Assembly (NCBI RefSeq): GCF_030517065.1
Contig: NZ_CP103950.1
Coordinates: 930,001-994,000, forward strand
Reading direction: 5' to 3'
DNA: 64,000 bases
Source of the DNA: Riemerella columbina
GTDB lineage: Bacteria > Bacteroidota > Bacteroidia > Flavobacteriales > Weeksellaceae
How positions within the stretch are numbered: position 1 is the first letter of the stretch; each line of letters starts with the position of its first letter. The position numbers were made by a program, and so were the translations under genes. The notes under the pieces were generated by a model, which worked only from the letters and a program-made list of their open reading frames with translations, did no database searches and was not told the DNA's origin. Positions 52,561-61,354 of this stretch are shown here, piece after piece.

Positions 52561-53028
52561 TGCAATTCTACTTAGCGTTACCCAGCGGATAATCTTTCTG
52601 ATAATCACAAAAGGCGTTACAAAAAGCCCTACGATTCCTCCCAATGTAAATTTTAAAACAAAGTACATCAACCAGCCGAATATAGACATTGAGAGAAAGT
52701 ACTTAGAAGTGAAGCGAGTGAGGAATTTCCAACCGTTATAATAGGATAAGCCCATATAGAATGCAAAAAACGGATTTATGCTCGACACGGGGCCCTCTGG
52801 GGAGGGGCGTTCTGTTATTGCTCTGAAAATAAATGCCAGCATAAGTGCCACTGCAATCATCCACGCAAAATCTTTCAGAATATCCCGCTTTTCTTGGGAA
52901 ATGCGTTTGGCGTTGCAATGCGTGCAAATGGGAATGGTGTACAGCTGGGAGCAGTCCGTGCAAAGCCCCCTGCCACAATCCACGCAAGTGGCTACGCTTA
53001 TGGTTTCTGGGTGATTATAGCAATTCAT
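52555..53028 (-). CDS. Zinc-finger (B-box-like) membrane protein of unknown role
   Basis: 157 residues. The first ~45 carry a B-box-type zinc finger with Cys/His pairs (CYNHPE, CVDCGRGLCTDC, CTHC). Residues ~55-75 and ~110-145 are two or three membrane helices. Proteins of this type (cytoplasmic zinc finger plus membrane helices) occur in many bacteria without known function. It lies between the N-terminal transketolase gene and the repeat array; its stop codon overlaps the array. Confidence 0.8.
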   Translation of the reverse strand: MNCYNHPETISVATCVDCGRGLCTDCSQLYTIPICTHCNAKRISQEKRDILKDFAWMIAVALMLAFIFRAITERPSPEGPVSSINPFFAFYMGLSYYNGWKFLTRFTSKYFLSMSIFGWLMYFVLKFTLGGIVGLFVTPFVIIRKIIRWVTLSRIAT

Positions 53029-53081
53029 TTTTATAATTATTAAGGTTAGACATTAATAGCCTGCCCGTGCTACGGGTCCAC

Positions 53082-53933
53082 TTAGTAGTCGGCTTTTTCG
53101 TCCATTTCAAGCTGGGCGAGGGCTTTTTCTAATTGCTCATCGTTCGGGGTTTTTCCGTGCCAAGCGTTGGTTCCCATCATAAAATCAACGCCGTTACCCA
53201 TTTCGGTGTGCATAATGATGGCGATGGGCTTGCCTTTGCCCGTTTCGGCTTTGGCTTGCTCTAAGGTGTGGATTACCGCCGAGAGGTTGTTGCCTTCTTT
53301 CAGCTCTAAAACCTTCCAATCAAAGGCTTCGAGTTTGGCGCGGAGGTTGCCCAAGGAAAGCACTTGGTCTACATCGCCGTCGATTTGTCGGTTGTTGTAA
53401 TCGATGGTGGCAATCAGGTTGTCCACCTTGTTGTGGCTGGCATACATCAGGGCTTCCCAGATTTGACCCTCTTGGAGTTCGCCATCGCCGTGAAGGGAAA
53501 AAACAATGCCTTTATCGTGGTTGAGTTTCTTGCCCAGCGCCGCCCCGATGGCTACCGAAAGCCCTTGCCCGAGCGAACCTGAGGCGATGCGCACCCCCGG
53601 CAGTCCTTCGTGCGTGGTAGGGTGCCCTTGCAGGCGCGAGTTGAGTTTTCGGAAGGTGGCGAGTTCCTCCACGGGGAAGAAGCCGAAGCGTGCCAAAGTG
53701 CTGTAAAACACGGGGGAAATATGCCCGTTGGAGAGGAAGAATAGGTCTTCATCCTTGCCTTCCATAGTGAAGGGCAGTTTGTAGTTCATCACTTTTCCGT
53801 AGAGTGCGGTGAAGAATTCCACACAGCCTAAGCTGCCGCCAGGGTGCCCCGAGTTCACGGCGTGTACCATTCGTAAAATGTCTCTTCTGATTTGTGTGGT
53901 AAGTTGTTTGAGGTTTTCTGTTGAAGTATCCAT
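53082..53933 (-). CDS. Transketolase, N-terminal half (split enzyme)
   Basis: 283 residues with the thiamine-diphosphate-binding domain: GHPGGSLGCVEFFTALYG and the metal/cofactor loop HGDGELQEGQIWEALMYASH. It works with the C-terminal half encoded at 49817-50758. It begins 20 bases after the stop of the upstream symporter and is probably co-transcribed with it. Downstream, a B-box protein, the repeat array and four other genes intervene before the C-terminal half. Confidence 0.93.
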   Translation of the reverse strand: MDTSTENLKQLTTQIRRDILRMVHAVNSGHPGGSLGCVEFFTALYGKVMNYKLPFTMEGKDEDLFFLSNGHISPVFYSTLARFGFFPVEELATFRKLNSRLQGHPTTHEGLPGVRIASGSLGQGLSVAIGAALGKKLNHDKGIVFSLHGDGELQEGQIWEALMYASHNKVDNLIATIDYNNRQIDGDVDQVLSLGNLRAKLEAFDWKVLELKEGNNLSAVIHTLEQAKAETGKGKPIAIIMHTEMGNGVDFMMGTNAWHGKTPNDEQLEKALAQLEMDEKADY

Positions 53934-53953
53934 TGTATTGATATATTTTTTTG

Positions 53954-55417
53954 TTATTGATCAAGTTGAGAAGAATGCTGGCGTGGCTGACTGATGAGCC
54001 AAAGCCCTAAGAAAGTCAGCAATCCGTTGATGATGAGCAACTCCAAACCGATTTGGAATTCTCCAAAAATAAGACTTTGATAATGGTCTAAAAGATAAGA
54101 CAAGAGCGGCGCTGCAATACAAATGTACGGCACCCAAGCATCTTTTACGGTTCTCTTCGTGAAGATACCAAAAGCGAACAGTCCTAAAAGCGGTCCATAA
54201 GTGAAGCCTGCCAATTTCAAGATGAGCCCAATCATAGAGTTGTCATCTATCCATTTAAAAACCAAAACCATCACCAAGAAGGAAAATGCCACCCAGAGGT
54301 GTACCCGTTTTCTAAACTTTTCTTTATGTTCGTTAGAGGCTTTTTTATCTTTTAAATCAAAAATATCGATGCAGATCGAAGAGGTGAGCGCCGTCATCGC
54401 CCCATCTGCACTCGGGAACAATGCCGAAATAAGGGCAATGATAAAAATAATGGAAATAAATGGCGGCATATGGTGTAGGGCAATATCTGGGAAAAGCTGA
54501 TCGCCGCTACTGGCTACGTCCTCCTGTGCGCCATAGAGGTGGAGCAAGCCCCCCATATAGAGGAAAAGCCCAATAACCCCCAAAAGGATAAACCCAAGGG
54601 TGACCATATTTTTTTGAGAATCTTTAAGGTTGGTCACAGAGATGGACTTTTGCATCATCTCTTGGTCTATCCCTGTCATCGTAATGGTGATGAATGCGCC
54701 TGCCAAAACTTGTTTAAGGAAGAAGCCTTTCTCATTCACATTGAAATTAAAAATTTGGGTATAGCCTTTGGCGCTCATTGCGTTAAAACTTTCAGCAATG
54801 CCTAAATCCATATGGTTGAGCATATAAAAAGTGCAGATCACCAAGCCTAAAAGCATACAAGAAGTTTGCAGCGTATCGGTCCACACAATGGTTTTTACGC
54901 CGCCCTCGTAGGTGTAGAGGATGATCATACTTAAAATAATGAGCGTAGTCAAAATAAAAGGCACGCCTAAATTATCAAGAATAGCAATTTGGAGGATATT
55001 CACCACCAAATAAAGCCTTGCCGTAGCACCCACCAAACGCGAAACAATAAATATAGAAGCCCCTGATTTATACGAAAAATGCCCCAGCCGCTGTTGCAGA
55101 TACCCATAGATAGAAGTCAGTTTCAGCCGATAATAGAGCGGCAAGAGCACATAGGCAATCACAATATAACCGATAAGATAGCCCAAAGTAATTTGCAGAT
55201 AATGGAAACTATCTTTGCCCACCTGCCCAGGAACACTCACAAAAGTCACCCCAGAAAGCGAGGTGCCTATCATCCCAAAAGCCACCAACATCCAGTTGCT
55301 ATTTCGGTTACCGATAAAAAAACTATCATTGTTACTTCCTTTCCCCGTGCGGAACGCTACCCAAAGAAGAATAGCAAAATAGGCTAAAATAATCCCTAAT
55401 AAAAGTATTGGTGACAT
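53954..55417 (-). CDS. Sodium:solute symporter (SSS family)
   Basis: About 487 residues with ~13 hydrophobic helices and the SSS fold. Recognisable segments are SLSGVTFVSVPGQVGKDSFH and SADGAMTALTSSICIDIF (the helix carrying the sodium-site Ser/Thr). Substrate unknown; sugar or organic acid transport fits the neighbouring transketolase. I chose the ATG at 55417, not the one at 55444: a TAnnTTTG element at 55447-55454 would place the transcript start downstream of the longer start. Confidence 0.9.
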   Translation of the reverse strand: MSPILLLGIILAYFAILLWVAFRTGKGSNNDSFFIGNRNSNWMLVAFGMIGTSLSGVTFVSVPGQVGKDSFHYLQITLGYLIGYIVIAYVLLPLYYRLKLTSIYGYLQQRLGHFSYKSGASIFIVSRLVGATARLYLVVNILQIAILDNLGVPFILTTLIILSMIILYTYEGGVKTIVWTDTLQTSCMLLGLVICTFYMLNHMDLGIAESFNAMSAKGYTQIFNFNVNEKGFFLKQVLAGAFITITMTGIDQEMMQKSISVTNLKDSQKNMVTLGFILLGVIGLFLYMGGLLHLYGAQEDVASSGDQLFPDIALHHMPPFISIIFIIALISALFPSADGAMTALTSSICIDIFDLKDKKASNEHKEKFRKRVHLWVAFSFLVMVLVFKWIDDNSMIGLILKLAGFTYGPLLGLFAFGIFTKRTVKDAWVPYICIAAPLLSYLLDHYQSLIFGEFQIGLELLIINGLLTFLGLWLISQPRQHSSQLDQ

Positions 55418-55446
55418 AATTGGTAAGTCTATTTTTAAAAACATCG

Positions 55447-55454
55447 CAAATATA
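55447..55454 (-). promoter_or_regulatory. Probable -7 element for the symporter-transketolase operon
   Basis: Minus strand TATATTTG; expected transcript start near 55440, about 23 bases ahead of the chosen ATG. No clear -33. Confidence 0.55.
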
Positions 55455-55590
55455 ACTTTTTATTGTGGGGTAAAAAAATGAAAAGCGATGATTTTTTATA
55501 GCGCTGCGCAGAAGTCTGATCCTATCTTGCCCACAGTGACAAGATGAACGCGGGGTACATCAGAAACTTTTTAACTATTAAAAAAATCCC

Positions 55591-55598
55591 TATTTTTG
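55591..55598 (+). promoter_or_regulatory. Probable -7 element for prfB
   Basis: TATTTTTG, 17 bases before a GTG at 55616. It fixes the start downstream of the ATG at 55544. Confidence 0.6.
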
Positions 55599-55615
55599 CG
55601 GAAATTTTACCATCC

Positions 55616-56728
55616 GTGATTACATCTGACCAGTTTAAATCAATTCAGAACAGAATAGCTGATTTATATAAATACCTCCAAGTTGATAAGAAGAAAATAG
55701 AAATCATCAATGATGATGAGAAAACCGCTGCTCCAGAATTTTGGAACCAGCCCAAAGAAGCCGAAACCTTCCTAAAACAGCTGAGAAACAAAAAAAAATG
55801 GGTGGAAGATTATGAAGAAATCCACACTCGGTTAGAAGATTTGCAGGTTTTAATGGAATTCGCCAAAGAAGACCCCGAGAGCGCGCAAGAGTTGGAAACC
55901 GCTTACCCTATTTTATTAGAAAAAGTGGAAGATTTGGAGTTCAGAAATATGCTTTCTAACGAGGGCGATGAACTCTCTGCCGTGCTCCAGATTACTGCAG
56001 GCGCAGGCGGCACCGAAAGTTGCGACTGGGCATCTATGCTGATGCGAATGTACCTGATGTGGGCAGAGAAAAACGGATACAAAATCAAGGAGCTCAACTT
56101 CCAAGAAGGCGATGTAGCGGGCATCAAAACCGTAACTCTGGAGATAGATGGCGACTATGCTTTTGGCTACCTGAAAGGGGAAAACGGTGTGCATCGTTTG
56201 GTGCGCATCTCGCCGTTTGATAGCAATGCCAAGCGCCATACCAGCTTTGCCTCCGTGTATGTTTACCCTTTGGTGGATGATTCTATTGAAATCCACATTA
56301 ACCCTGCCGACATCAGCTTTGAAACGATGCGAGCCTCTGGCGCTGGTGGGCAGAATGTGAACAAGGTGGAAACGGCAGTTCGGCTAAGGCACGCGCCTAC
56401 GGGCATTATCATTGAAAACTCCGAAAGCCGTTCGCAGCTTCAGAATAAGGAAAAAGCCCTGCAACTCCTTAAATCAAGGCTCTACGAAATAGAGTTAGAG
56501 GAGCGGATGAAAGCCCGCAACGAGATAGAAGCCAATAAAATGAAAATAGAATGGGGCAGCCAGATTAGAAACTATGTGATGCACCCTTATAAACTGGTGA
56601 AAGATGTCCGCTCTGGCTATGAAACCTCGGATGTAGATGCCGTGATGAATGGCGAGATTACACCTTTCCTAAAAGCCTTTTTAATGGCTGATGGCACAGC
56701 GGTTTCTGATGACGATTTAGAATTATAA
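55616..56728 (+). CDS. prfB: Peptide chain release factor 2
   Basis: Terminates translation at UGA and UAA. 370 residues from a GTG start ([20 protein letters not shown]), with the RF2 anticodon tripeptide Ser-Pro-Phe in [15 protein letters not shown] and the catalytic GGQ in [17 protein letters not shown]. The frame is continuous through the region where many bacteria have a programmed +1 frameshift (after LYKYL comes QVDKKK), so no frameshift autoregulation is present. The upstream ATG at 55544 lies before the promoter element and is rejected. Confidence 0.95.
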   Translation: MITSDQFKSIQNRIADLYKYLQVDKKKIEIINDDEKTAAPEFWNQPKEAETFLKQLRNKKKWVEDYEEIHTRLEDLQVLMEFAKEDPESAQELETAYPILLEKVEDLEFRNMLSNEGDELSAVLQITAGAGGTESCDWASMLMRMYLMWAEKNGYKIKELNFQEGDVAGIKTVTLEIDGDYAFGYLKGENGVHRLVRISPFDSNAKRHTSFASVYVYPLVDDSIEIHINPADISFETMRASGAGGQNVNKVETAVRLRHAPTGIIIENSESRSQLQNKEKALQLLKSRLYEIELEERMKARNEIEANKMKIEWGSQIRNYVMHPYKLVKDVRSGYETSDVDAVMNGEITPFLKAFLMADGTAVSDDDLEL

Positions 56729-56775
56729 AATGTGTTAAAAAAACGAGACATTTCTTAAATCCTAATTAAAATAAT

Positions 56776-56783
56776 TACTTTTG
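56776..56783 (+). promoter_or_regulatory. Probable -7 element for dedA
   Basis: TACTTTTG, 17 bases before the ATG at 56801. Confidence 0.5.
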
Positions 56784-56800
56784 TAGCATAACAAATATTT

Positions 56801-57478
56801 ATGGAACATTTTGAAAGTTGGAAAGATTTACTAAACCCAGAATTTTATATCAAAATAGGTGGTTTATGGTTGGTTTTATTCATTATTTTTGCGGAAACGG
56901 GACTTTTTGTAGGGTTTTTCTTACCTGGTGATAGTTTGCTGTTCATCTCAGGAATTTACGCCGTGCCTATGGTTAAAGAAACCTTTGGCATTGTAGAAAA
57001 CGATTTCCTATGCACCGTGATTTTAGCCAGTGCCATTGCCTTGGCAGCCATTTTGGGCAATATGGTGGGCTATTGGTTTGGTAAAAAGAGCGGTCCTGCC
57101 CTCTACGAAAGACCAGATTCTTTCCTTTTCAAAAAGAAATACCTTTTTAAAGCCCACGATTTTTACGAAGAACACGGTAGAATTGCCATCATCGCAGCAC
57201 GGTTTTTACCGATTGTAAGGACTTTTGCGCCTATTGTTGCAGGGATTGTAGGAATGGAGAAAGGTAAATTTATGCTTTACAACATCATTGGGGCTGTGGC
57301 TTGGGCGTTTTCGCTTATTTTTGCGGGGCATTATTTGGATAAATTGTTCCTTGACCAGTTTAATATTGATTTGAAGAAACATTTAGAGCTCATCATCCTC
57401 TTTATCGTGGTCATTACCACCGCACCAGTGATTATCAAAATGTTTTTTGGCAAAGACACCAAAGCTTCAGATAAATAA
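56801..57478 (+). CDS. DedA family membrane protein
   Basis: 225 residues, inner-membrane protein of the DedA/VTT family, implicated in flipping undecaprenyl phosphate or phospholipids. The conserved GLFVGFFLPGDSLLFISGIY (near residues 32-51) and the FEEHGRIAIIAARFLPIVRT-like motif (HDFYEEHGRIAIIAARF, then LPIVRTFAPIVAG) are present, with the Arg of FLPIVR. About five hydrophobic helices or half-helices. Followed 40 bases later by dnaG on the same strand. Confidence 0.92.
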   Translation: MEHFESWKDLLNPEFYIKIGGLWLVLFIIFAETGLFVGFFLPGDSLLFISGIYAVPMVKETFGIVENDFLCTVILASAIALAAILGNMVGYWFGKKSGPALYERPDSFLFKKKYLFKAHDFYEEHGRIAIIAARFLPIVRTFAPIVAGIVGMEKGKFMLYNIIGAVAWAFSLIFAGHYLDKLFLDQFNIDLKKHLELIILFIVVITTAPVIIKMFFGKDTKASDK

Positions 57479-57518
57479 AAACATCAACTTGATTTATTGA
57501 TAAAAATCTGTATTTCTA

Positions 57519-59447
57519 TTGATTACCAAAGAGACCATAGACAAGATTTTTGCTGCCGTTAGGGTTGAAGAAATCATCGGCGAATATGTGCAACTCAAAA
57601 GGGCGGGCTCTAACTATAAGGGGCTCAGTCCTTTTGTAGATGAGAAAACGCCGAGCTTTGTGGTGTCGCCATCTAAACAGATTTGGAAAGATTTTTCTTC
57701 GGGGAAGGGCGGTACAGCCATTTCTTTTTTAATGGAAATTGAGAATTTCTCTTATCCAGAAGCCCTTAGATATGCCGCCAAAAAATACGGTATAGAGATA
57801 GAGGAACACCACAGGGAACTCAGCGAGGAGGAGAAAAACCTCCAAAACGAGAAAGATTTGCTCTACAAAATCCACGAGGTAGCGAATCACTACTTTCAAG
57901 AGCAAATGTGGGATACCGAGGAAGGGCGTGCCATTGGGCTTTCCTATTTCAAAGAGCGAGAACTCAGAGAGGCGATTATCCGAAAATTCCAACTCGGTTA
58001 TTCACCGATGCAGAAAAATGCCTTCACAGAATATGTCCTATCCAAAGGCTATACGAAGGAGATTTTAGAAAAATCAGGCTTGTCGTTATTCTCGGAATAT
58101 TCGCCAGAGGGCGTGGACAGATTTCGTGAGCGTGTGATGTTCCCTATCCATAGTTTCTCTGGGCGTGTGCTGGGCTTTGGCGCTCGGATTTTGAAATCTA
58201 ATGTTAAGGCTGCCAAGTACCTCAATTCCCCAGAAACGGATATCTATCACAAGTCTAATGTGCTCTACGGGCTTAGCCAAAGCAAGCAAGCCATTTCTAA
58301 AAATAACCTTTGCCTTTTGGTGGAAGGCTATATGGATGTGATTGCTCTCCACCAAGCGGGTATAGAGCATGTGGTGGCAAGCTCTGGAACGGCGCTCACG
58401 GTGGAGCAAATCAAACTGATTAAAAGGCTTACAGAGAATGTGACCATCCTTTTTGATGGCGATGCTGCAGGGATCAAAGCCAGCTTCCGAAGCATTGATT
58501 TACTCTTAGCGGAGGGGATGAATATTAGGGTGCTGCTCTTCCCAGATGGTGACGACCCCGATTCTTTCTCACGCAAGCATCCACGAGAGGTGGTGGAGCA
58601 ATTTATCAGAGAGAATGCTCAAGATTTTATCGATTTTAAAGCCGAAATTCTCCTCAAAGATACCGAAAACGACCCCATCCGAAAAGCGGAAGCCATACGA
58701 GATATTGTGAAATCGGTGGCGTTTGTGGATAATGTCCTCAAACAAGAAATTTACCTTAAAGAGATTTCCAATAAATTTGGACTTTCGGAACAGTCTCTGT
58801 TCAATGAATTGGGCATCCAGAAACAGATTAAAGACAAAGAGCACGGACATAAAAAAATGCCAACTTCTCCACAATCCTTGCCGCCCAAGCTGGAAATTTT
58901 GGCACCTGCCGAAGAGAAAGCGCAGACCGCACTTTTGTATTTGGAGGAACAACTGGTGGAGATGATGCTTAAATATGGCACGCAGATTATTGACCTTAAA
59001 ACCTCTGAAAATGAGCCTTATCAAACCACGGTAATTGAGGAAATTATCCGCACGATAAAGGAAGATGATTGTGAGGTGCAGTCGCCAACGAACCAAAAAA
59101 TCATTGAAGAAATAGAGCAGGGCATAACCCAGGGTGAGCTGAGAACGGATTATTTTTTCAGAACTTTGATGGATGAAGAGATTACCGAAAGGGTAGCGTC
59201 GGTCTTAATAGAGCCTTACCAACTCAGCGATTGGTCTAAGCATAACATCCATATGAAACCTAAGGAATTTAGCGTTTCTAAACTGGTGCGAGATACCATC
59301 TATCGCTATAAAAGAGAGTATGTGATGAAAATGATTAGCACTCTAAAAGCCACAGATGCCGAAGATAAAACCGAGATATATCAGAAAATTATTAAATTGA
59401 CCCAACTTAAAAACCAATTAGACCAAGATTTATACCGCGTGATATGA
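57519..59447 (+). CDS. dnaG: DNA primase DnaG with degenerate zinc finger
   Basis: 642 residues, synthesises RNA primers at the replication fork. Begins with TTG (ITKETIDKIFAAVRVEEIIG); no ATG is available nearby. The N-terminal zinc-binding domain is recognisable (residues ~31-70) but every metal ligand is replaced: Ser37 and Val40 for Cys and His, Asp58 and Ser61 for the two Cys. The catalytic Toprim domain is intact, with Glu in LVEGYMDVIALH (~269) and DxD in ILFDGDAAGIKAS (~313). The C-terminal helicase-binding region is present. I believe loss of the zinc ligands is common in Flavobacteriia. Confidence 0.93.
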   Translation: MITKETIDKIFAAVRVEEIIGEYVQLKRAGSNYKGLSPFVDEKTPSFVVSPSKQIWKDFSSGKGGTAISFLMEIENFSYPEALRYAAKKYGIEIEEHHRELSEEEKNLQNEKDLLYKIHEVANHYFQEQMWDTEEGRAIGLSYFKERELREAIIRKFQLGYSPMQKNAFTEYVLSKGYTKEILEKSGLSLFSEYSPEGVDRFRERVMFPIHSFSGRVLGFGARILKSNVKAAKYLNSPETDIYHKSNVLYGLSQSKQAISKNNLCLLVEGYMDVIALHQAGIEHVVASSGTALTVEQIKLIKRLTENVTILFDGDAAGIKASFRSIDLLLAEGMNIRVLLFPDGDDPDSFSRKHPREVVEQFIRENAQDFIDFKAEILLKDTENDPIRKAEAIRDIVKSVAFVDNVLKQEIYLKEISNKFGLSEQSLFNELGIQKQIKDKEHGHKKMPTSPQSLPPKLEILAPAEEKAQTALLYLEEQLVEMMLKYGTQIIDLKTSENEPYQTTVIEEIIRTIKEDDCEVQSPTNQKIIEEIEQGITQGELRTDYFFRTLMDEEITERVASVLIEPYQLSDWSKHNIHMKPKEFSVSKLVRDTIYRYKREYVMKMISTLKATDAEDKTEIYQKIIKLTQLKNQLDQDLYRVI

Positions 59448-59517
59448 CAGAATGTCTGTTTTTATAATAAGGAATAAAATTTGACAAGATAGACCACAAT
59501 AAAAATACTCAACAATT

Positions 59518-60195
59518 ATGGATATTAAAAAAGAATTTAGAGACTTCTCAGTTAAGCATTTAGGAAATAATGGCTTAGCAACCGACCAATATATGGGGAT
59601 GTTTAACCCTACCAACCTTACACCTTATATTATGGAAGAGCGCCGTCTCAATGTGGCACAGATGGATGTATTCTCCCGTTTGATGATGGATAGAATCATC
59701 TTTTTAGGCACAGGGATAGATGACCAAGTGGCGAATATTGTGACGGCACAGTTACTGTTTTTAGAAAGTGCAGATCCTAATAAAGATATTCAGATTTACA
59801 TCAATTCCCCAGGCGGAAGCGTGTATGCAGGCTTAGGAATCTATGACACTATGCAAATCATCAAACCCGATGTAGCCACCATTTGTACAGGTATGGCAGC
59901 CTCTATGGGAGCCGTGCTATTAGTGGCAGGGGAAAAAGGGAAACGCTCGGCGCTTAAACATTCCAGAGTGATGATACACCAGCCAAGTGGCGGTGCACAG
60001 GGCGTTGCCAGCGATATGGAAATCAACCTACGCGAGATGCTCAAGTTGAAAAAAGAACTTTACGACATCATCTCTCACCACTCTGGGCAGTCCTATGAAT
60101 GGGTAGAAAAATCCTCCGACAGAGATTATTGGATGACCTCCACCGAAGCCAAAGAATATGGTATGGTAGATGAAGTTTTGGAAAGAAAAGGGTAG
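59518..60195 (+). CDS. clpP: ATP-dependent Clp protease proteolytic subunit
   Basis: 225 residues, forms the ClpP barrel. The catalytic triad is Ser129 (GMAASMGAVLL), His154 (VMIHQPSGGA) and Asp203 (DRDYWMTSTEAKEYGMVDEV). The N-terminal ~30 residues include an extension of charged residues ahead of the axial-loop region. It lies 70 bases after dnaG; clpX is not in the window. A strong terminator follows. Confidence 0.97.
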   Translation: MDIKKEFRDFSVKHLGNNGLATDQYMGMFNPTNLTPYIMEERRLNVAQMDVFSRLMMDRIIFLGTGIDDQVANIVTAQLLFLESADPNKDIQIYINSPGGSVYAGLGIYDTMQIIKPDVATICTGMAASMGAVLLVAGEKGKRSALKHSRVMIHQPSGGAQGVASDMEINLREMLKLKKELYDIISHHSGQSYEWVEKSSDRDYWMTSTEAKEYGMVDEVLERKG

Positions 60196-60224
60196 GGAGA
60201 CACCGTTTTTTAGAATAAATTAAG

Positions 60225-60255
60225 AAAATACCTCTCAATATTGGGAGGTATTTTT
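60225..60255 (+). terminator. Rho-independent terminator
   Basis: Long stem AAAATACCTCTCAA / TTGGGAGGTATTTT (one T-G pair) followed by T, 29 bases after the clpP stop. Confidence 0.85.
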
Positions 60256-60344
60256 GTATTTCACCAAAGTTGAAAAATACGAAGTTGATTCTTGATGATG
60301 TTAATTTTAATCAGAAACAAAACTTAATTTCTAAGTATTTTCAT

Positions 60345-60352
60345 TATTTTTG
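60345..60352 (+). promoter_or_regulatory. Probable -7 element for the polyprenyl synthase operon
   Basis: TATTTTTG, 20 bases before the ATG at 60373. A GTG at 60352 overlaps this element and so is not the start. Confidence 0.55.
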
Positions 60353-60372
60353 TGCCTTATATTTTATATCCT

Positions 60373-61344
60373 ATGAAGATTTTAGACCAGTATCAAGATT
60401 TGGTAGCCAAGGCGGTGGCGCAATATGAGTTTACGGAAACCCCAAAGGAGCTCTATGCCCCTATTAACTATATTATGTCGCACGGTGGCAAGCGCCTTAG
60501 ACCAATTATGGTGCTTATGGGTTGCGAGCTTTTCGGCGGCGATTTAGACTTAGCGATGAAACCTGCTTTAGCCATAGAGCTGTTCCATAACTTCACCCTA
60601 ATTCACGATGATATTATGGATGAAGCCCCCCTCCGAAGAGGTAAACCGACCATCCACACGCTGCACGGTATAAATGTCGGCATTCTCTCTGGCGATGCCT
60701 TGCTCATCAAAGCTTATCAATTTTTTGAAGATTTAGAACCGGAATTATTTAAAAAATGCGTGTCTTTGTTTTCGGAAACAGGCGCTGTGCTATGCGAAGG
60801 TCAACAGATGGATGTCAATTTTGAAACCGATAAAAATGTAACTTACGAAGATTATATCCAGATGATTACCTATAAAACAGGCGTGCTGAGCGCGGCATCG
60901 TTTAAAATAGGTGCGATGATTGCGGGAGCAACAGAAAAAGAAGCAGAGGCACTCTATCAATTTGGGAAACATATCGGGATCGCCTTCCAGATTATGGATG
61001 ATTATTTAGATGTCTTCGGCAACCAAGAGCAATTTGGGAAGAAGCACGCTGGCGATATTTTTGAAAATAAGAAAACCGCCCTTTACCTCCTCGCAATGGA
61101 GCATGCCAACGATGAGGAGCGCCGAGAGCTCAATTATTGGTACTCCAAAAAAACAGATAATATAGACAAAGTCTACGGCGTAGAGAAGATTTTCAGAAGA
61201 ACCCGCGTAGATGAGAAAGTCCTCCGCTTGATACAAAAACACAACCAAATAGGGCAAGATTACCTTAAAGAAATCAACCTCCCAGAGGACAAAAAACGCC
61301 CATTTGTAGAACTGGCAAACTACTTATTAAAAAGAGAATCTTAA
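60373..61344 (+). CDS. Polyprenyl (trans-isoprenyl) diphosphate synthase
   Basis: 323 residues, elongates isoprenyl diphosphates. First Asp-rich motif LIHDDIMDEAPLRRG (DDxxD) and second motif FQIMDDYLDVFG are complete, with the conserved GGKRLRP near residue 42. Product length (farnesyl, geranylgeranyl or octaprenyl) cannot be told by eye. Short gaps of 10 and 18 bases to the following SDR and HAD genes suggest an operon, so it may supply a polyprenyl carrier for the neighbouring enzymes. Confidence 0.9.
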   Translation: MKILDQYQDLVAKAVAQYEFTETPKELYAPINYIMSHGGKRLRPIMVLMGCELFGGDLDLAMKPALAIELFHNFTLIHDDIMDEAPLRRGKPTIHTLHGINVGILSGDALLIKAYQFFEDLEPELFKKCVSLFSETGAVLCEGQQMDVNFETDKNVTYEDYIQMITYKTGVLSAASFKIGAMIAGATEKEAEALYQFGKHIGIAFQIMDDYLDVFGNQEQFGKKHAGDIFENKKTALYLLAMEHANDEERRELNYWYSKKTDNIDKVYGVEKIFRRTRVDEKVLRLIQKHNQIGQDYLKEINLPEDKKRPFVELANYLLKRES

Positions 61345-61354
61345 AACCAAATTT

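Noticed and set aside
52414-52575. 53-codon plus-strand frame with Pro-Thr-Leu-Val-Gly repeats
   Set aside because: Open only because the 21-base period keeps frame; no promoter, overlaps the end of a real minus-strand gene, and has no homologue I recognise.
55640-55700. Programmed +1 frameshift in prfB
   Set aside because: The reading frame is continuous from LYKYL into QVDKKK; there is no in-frame TGA.
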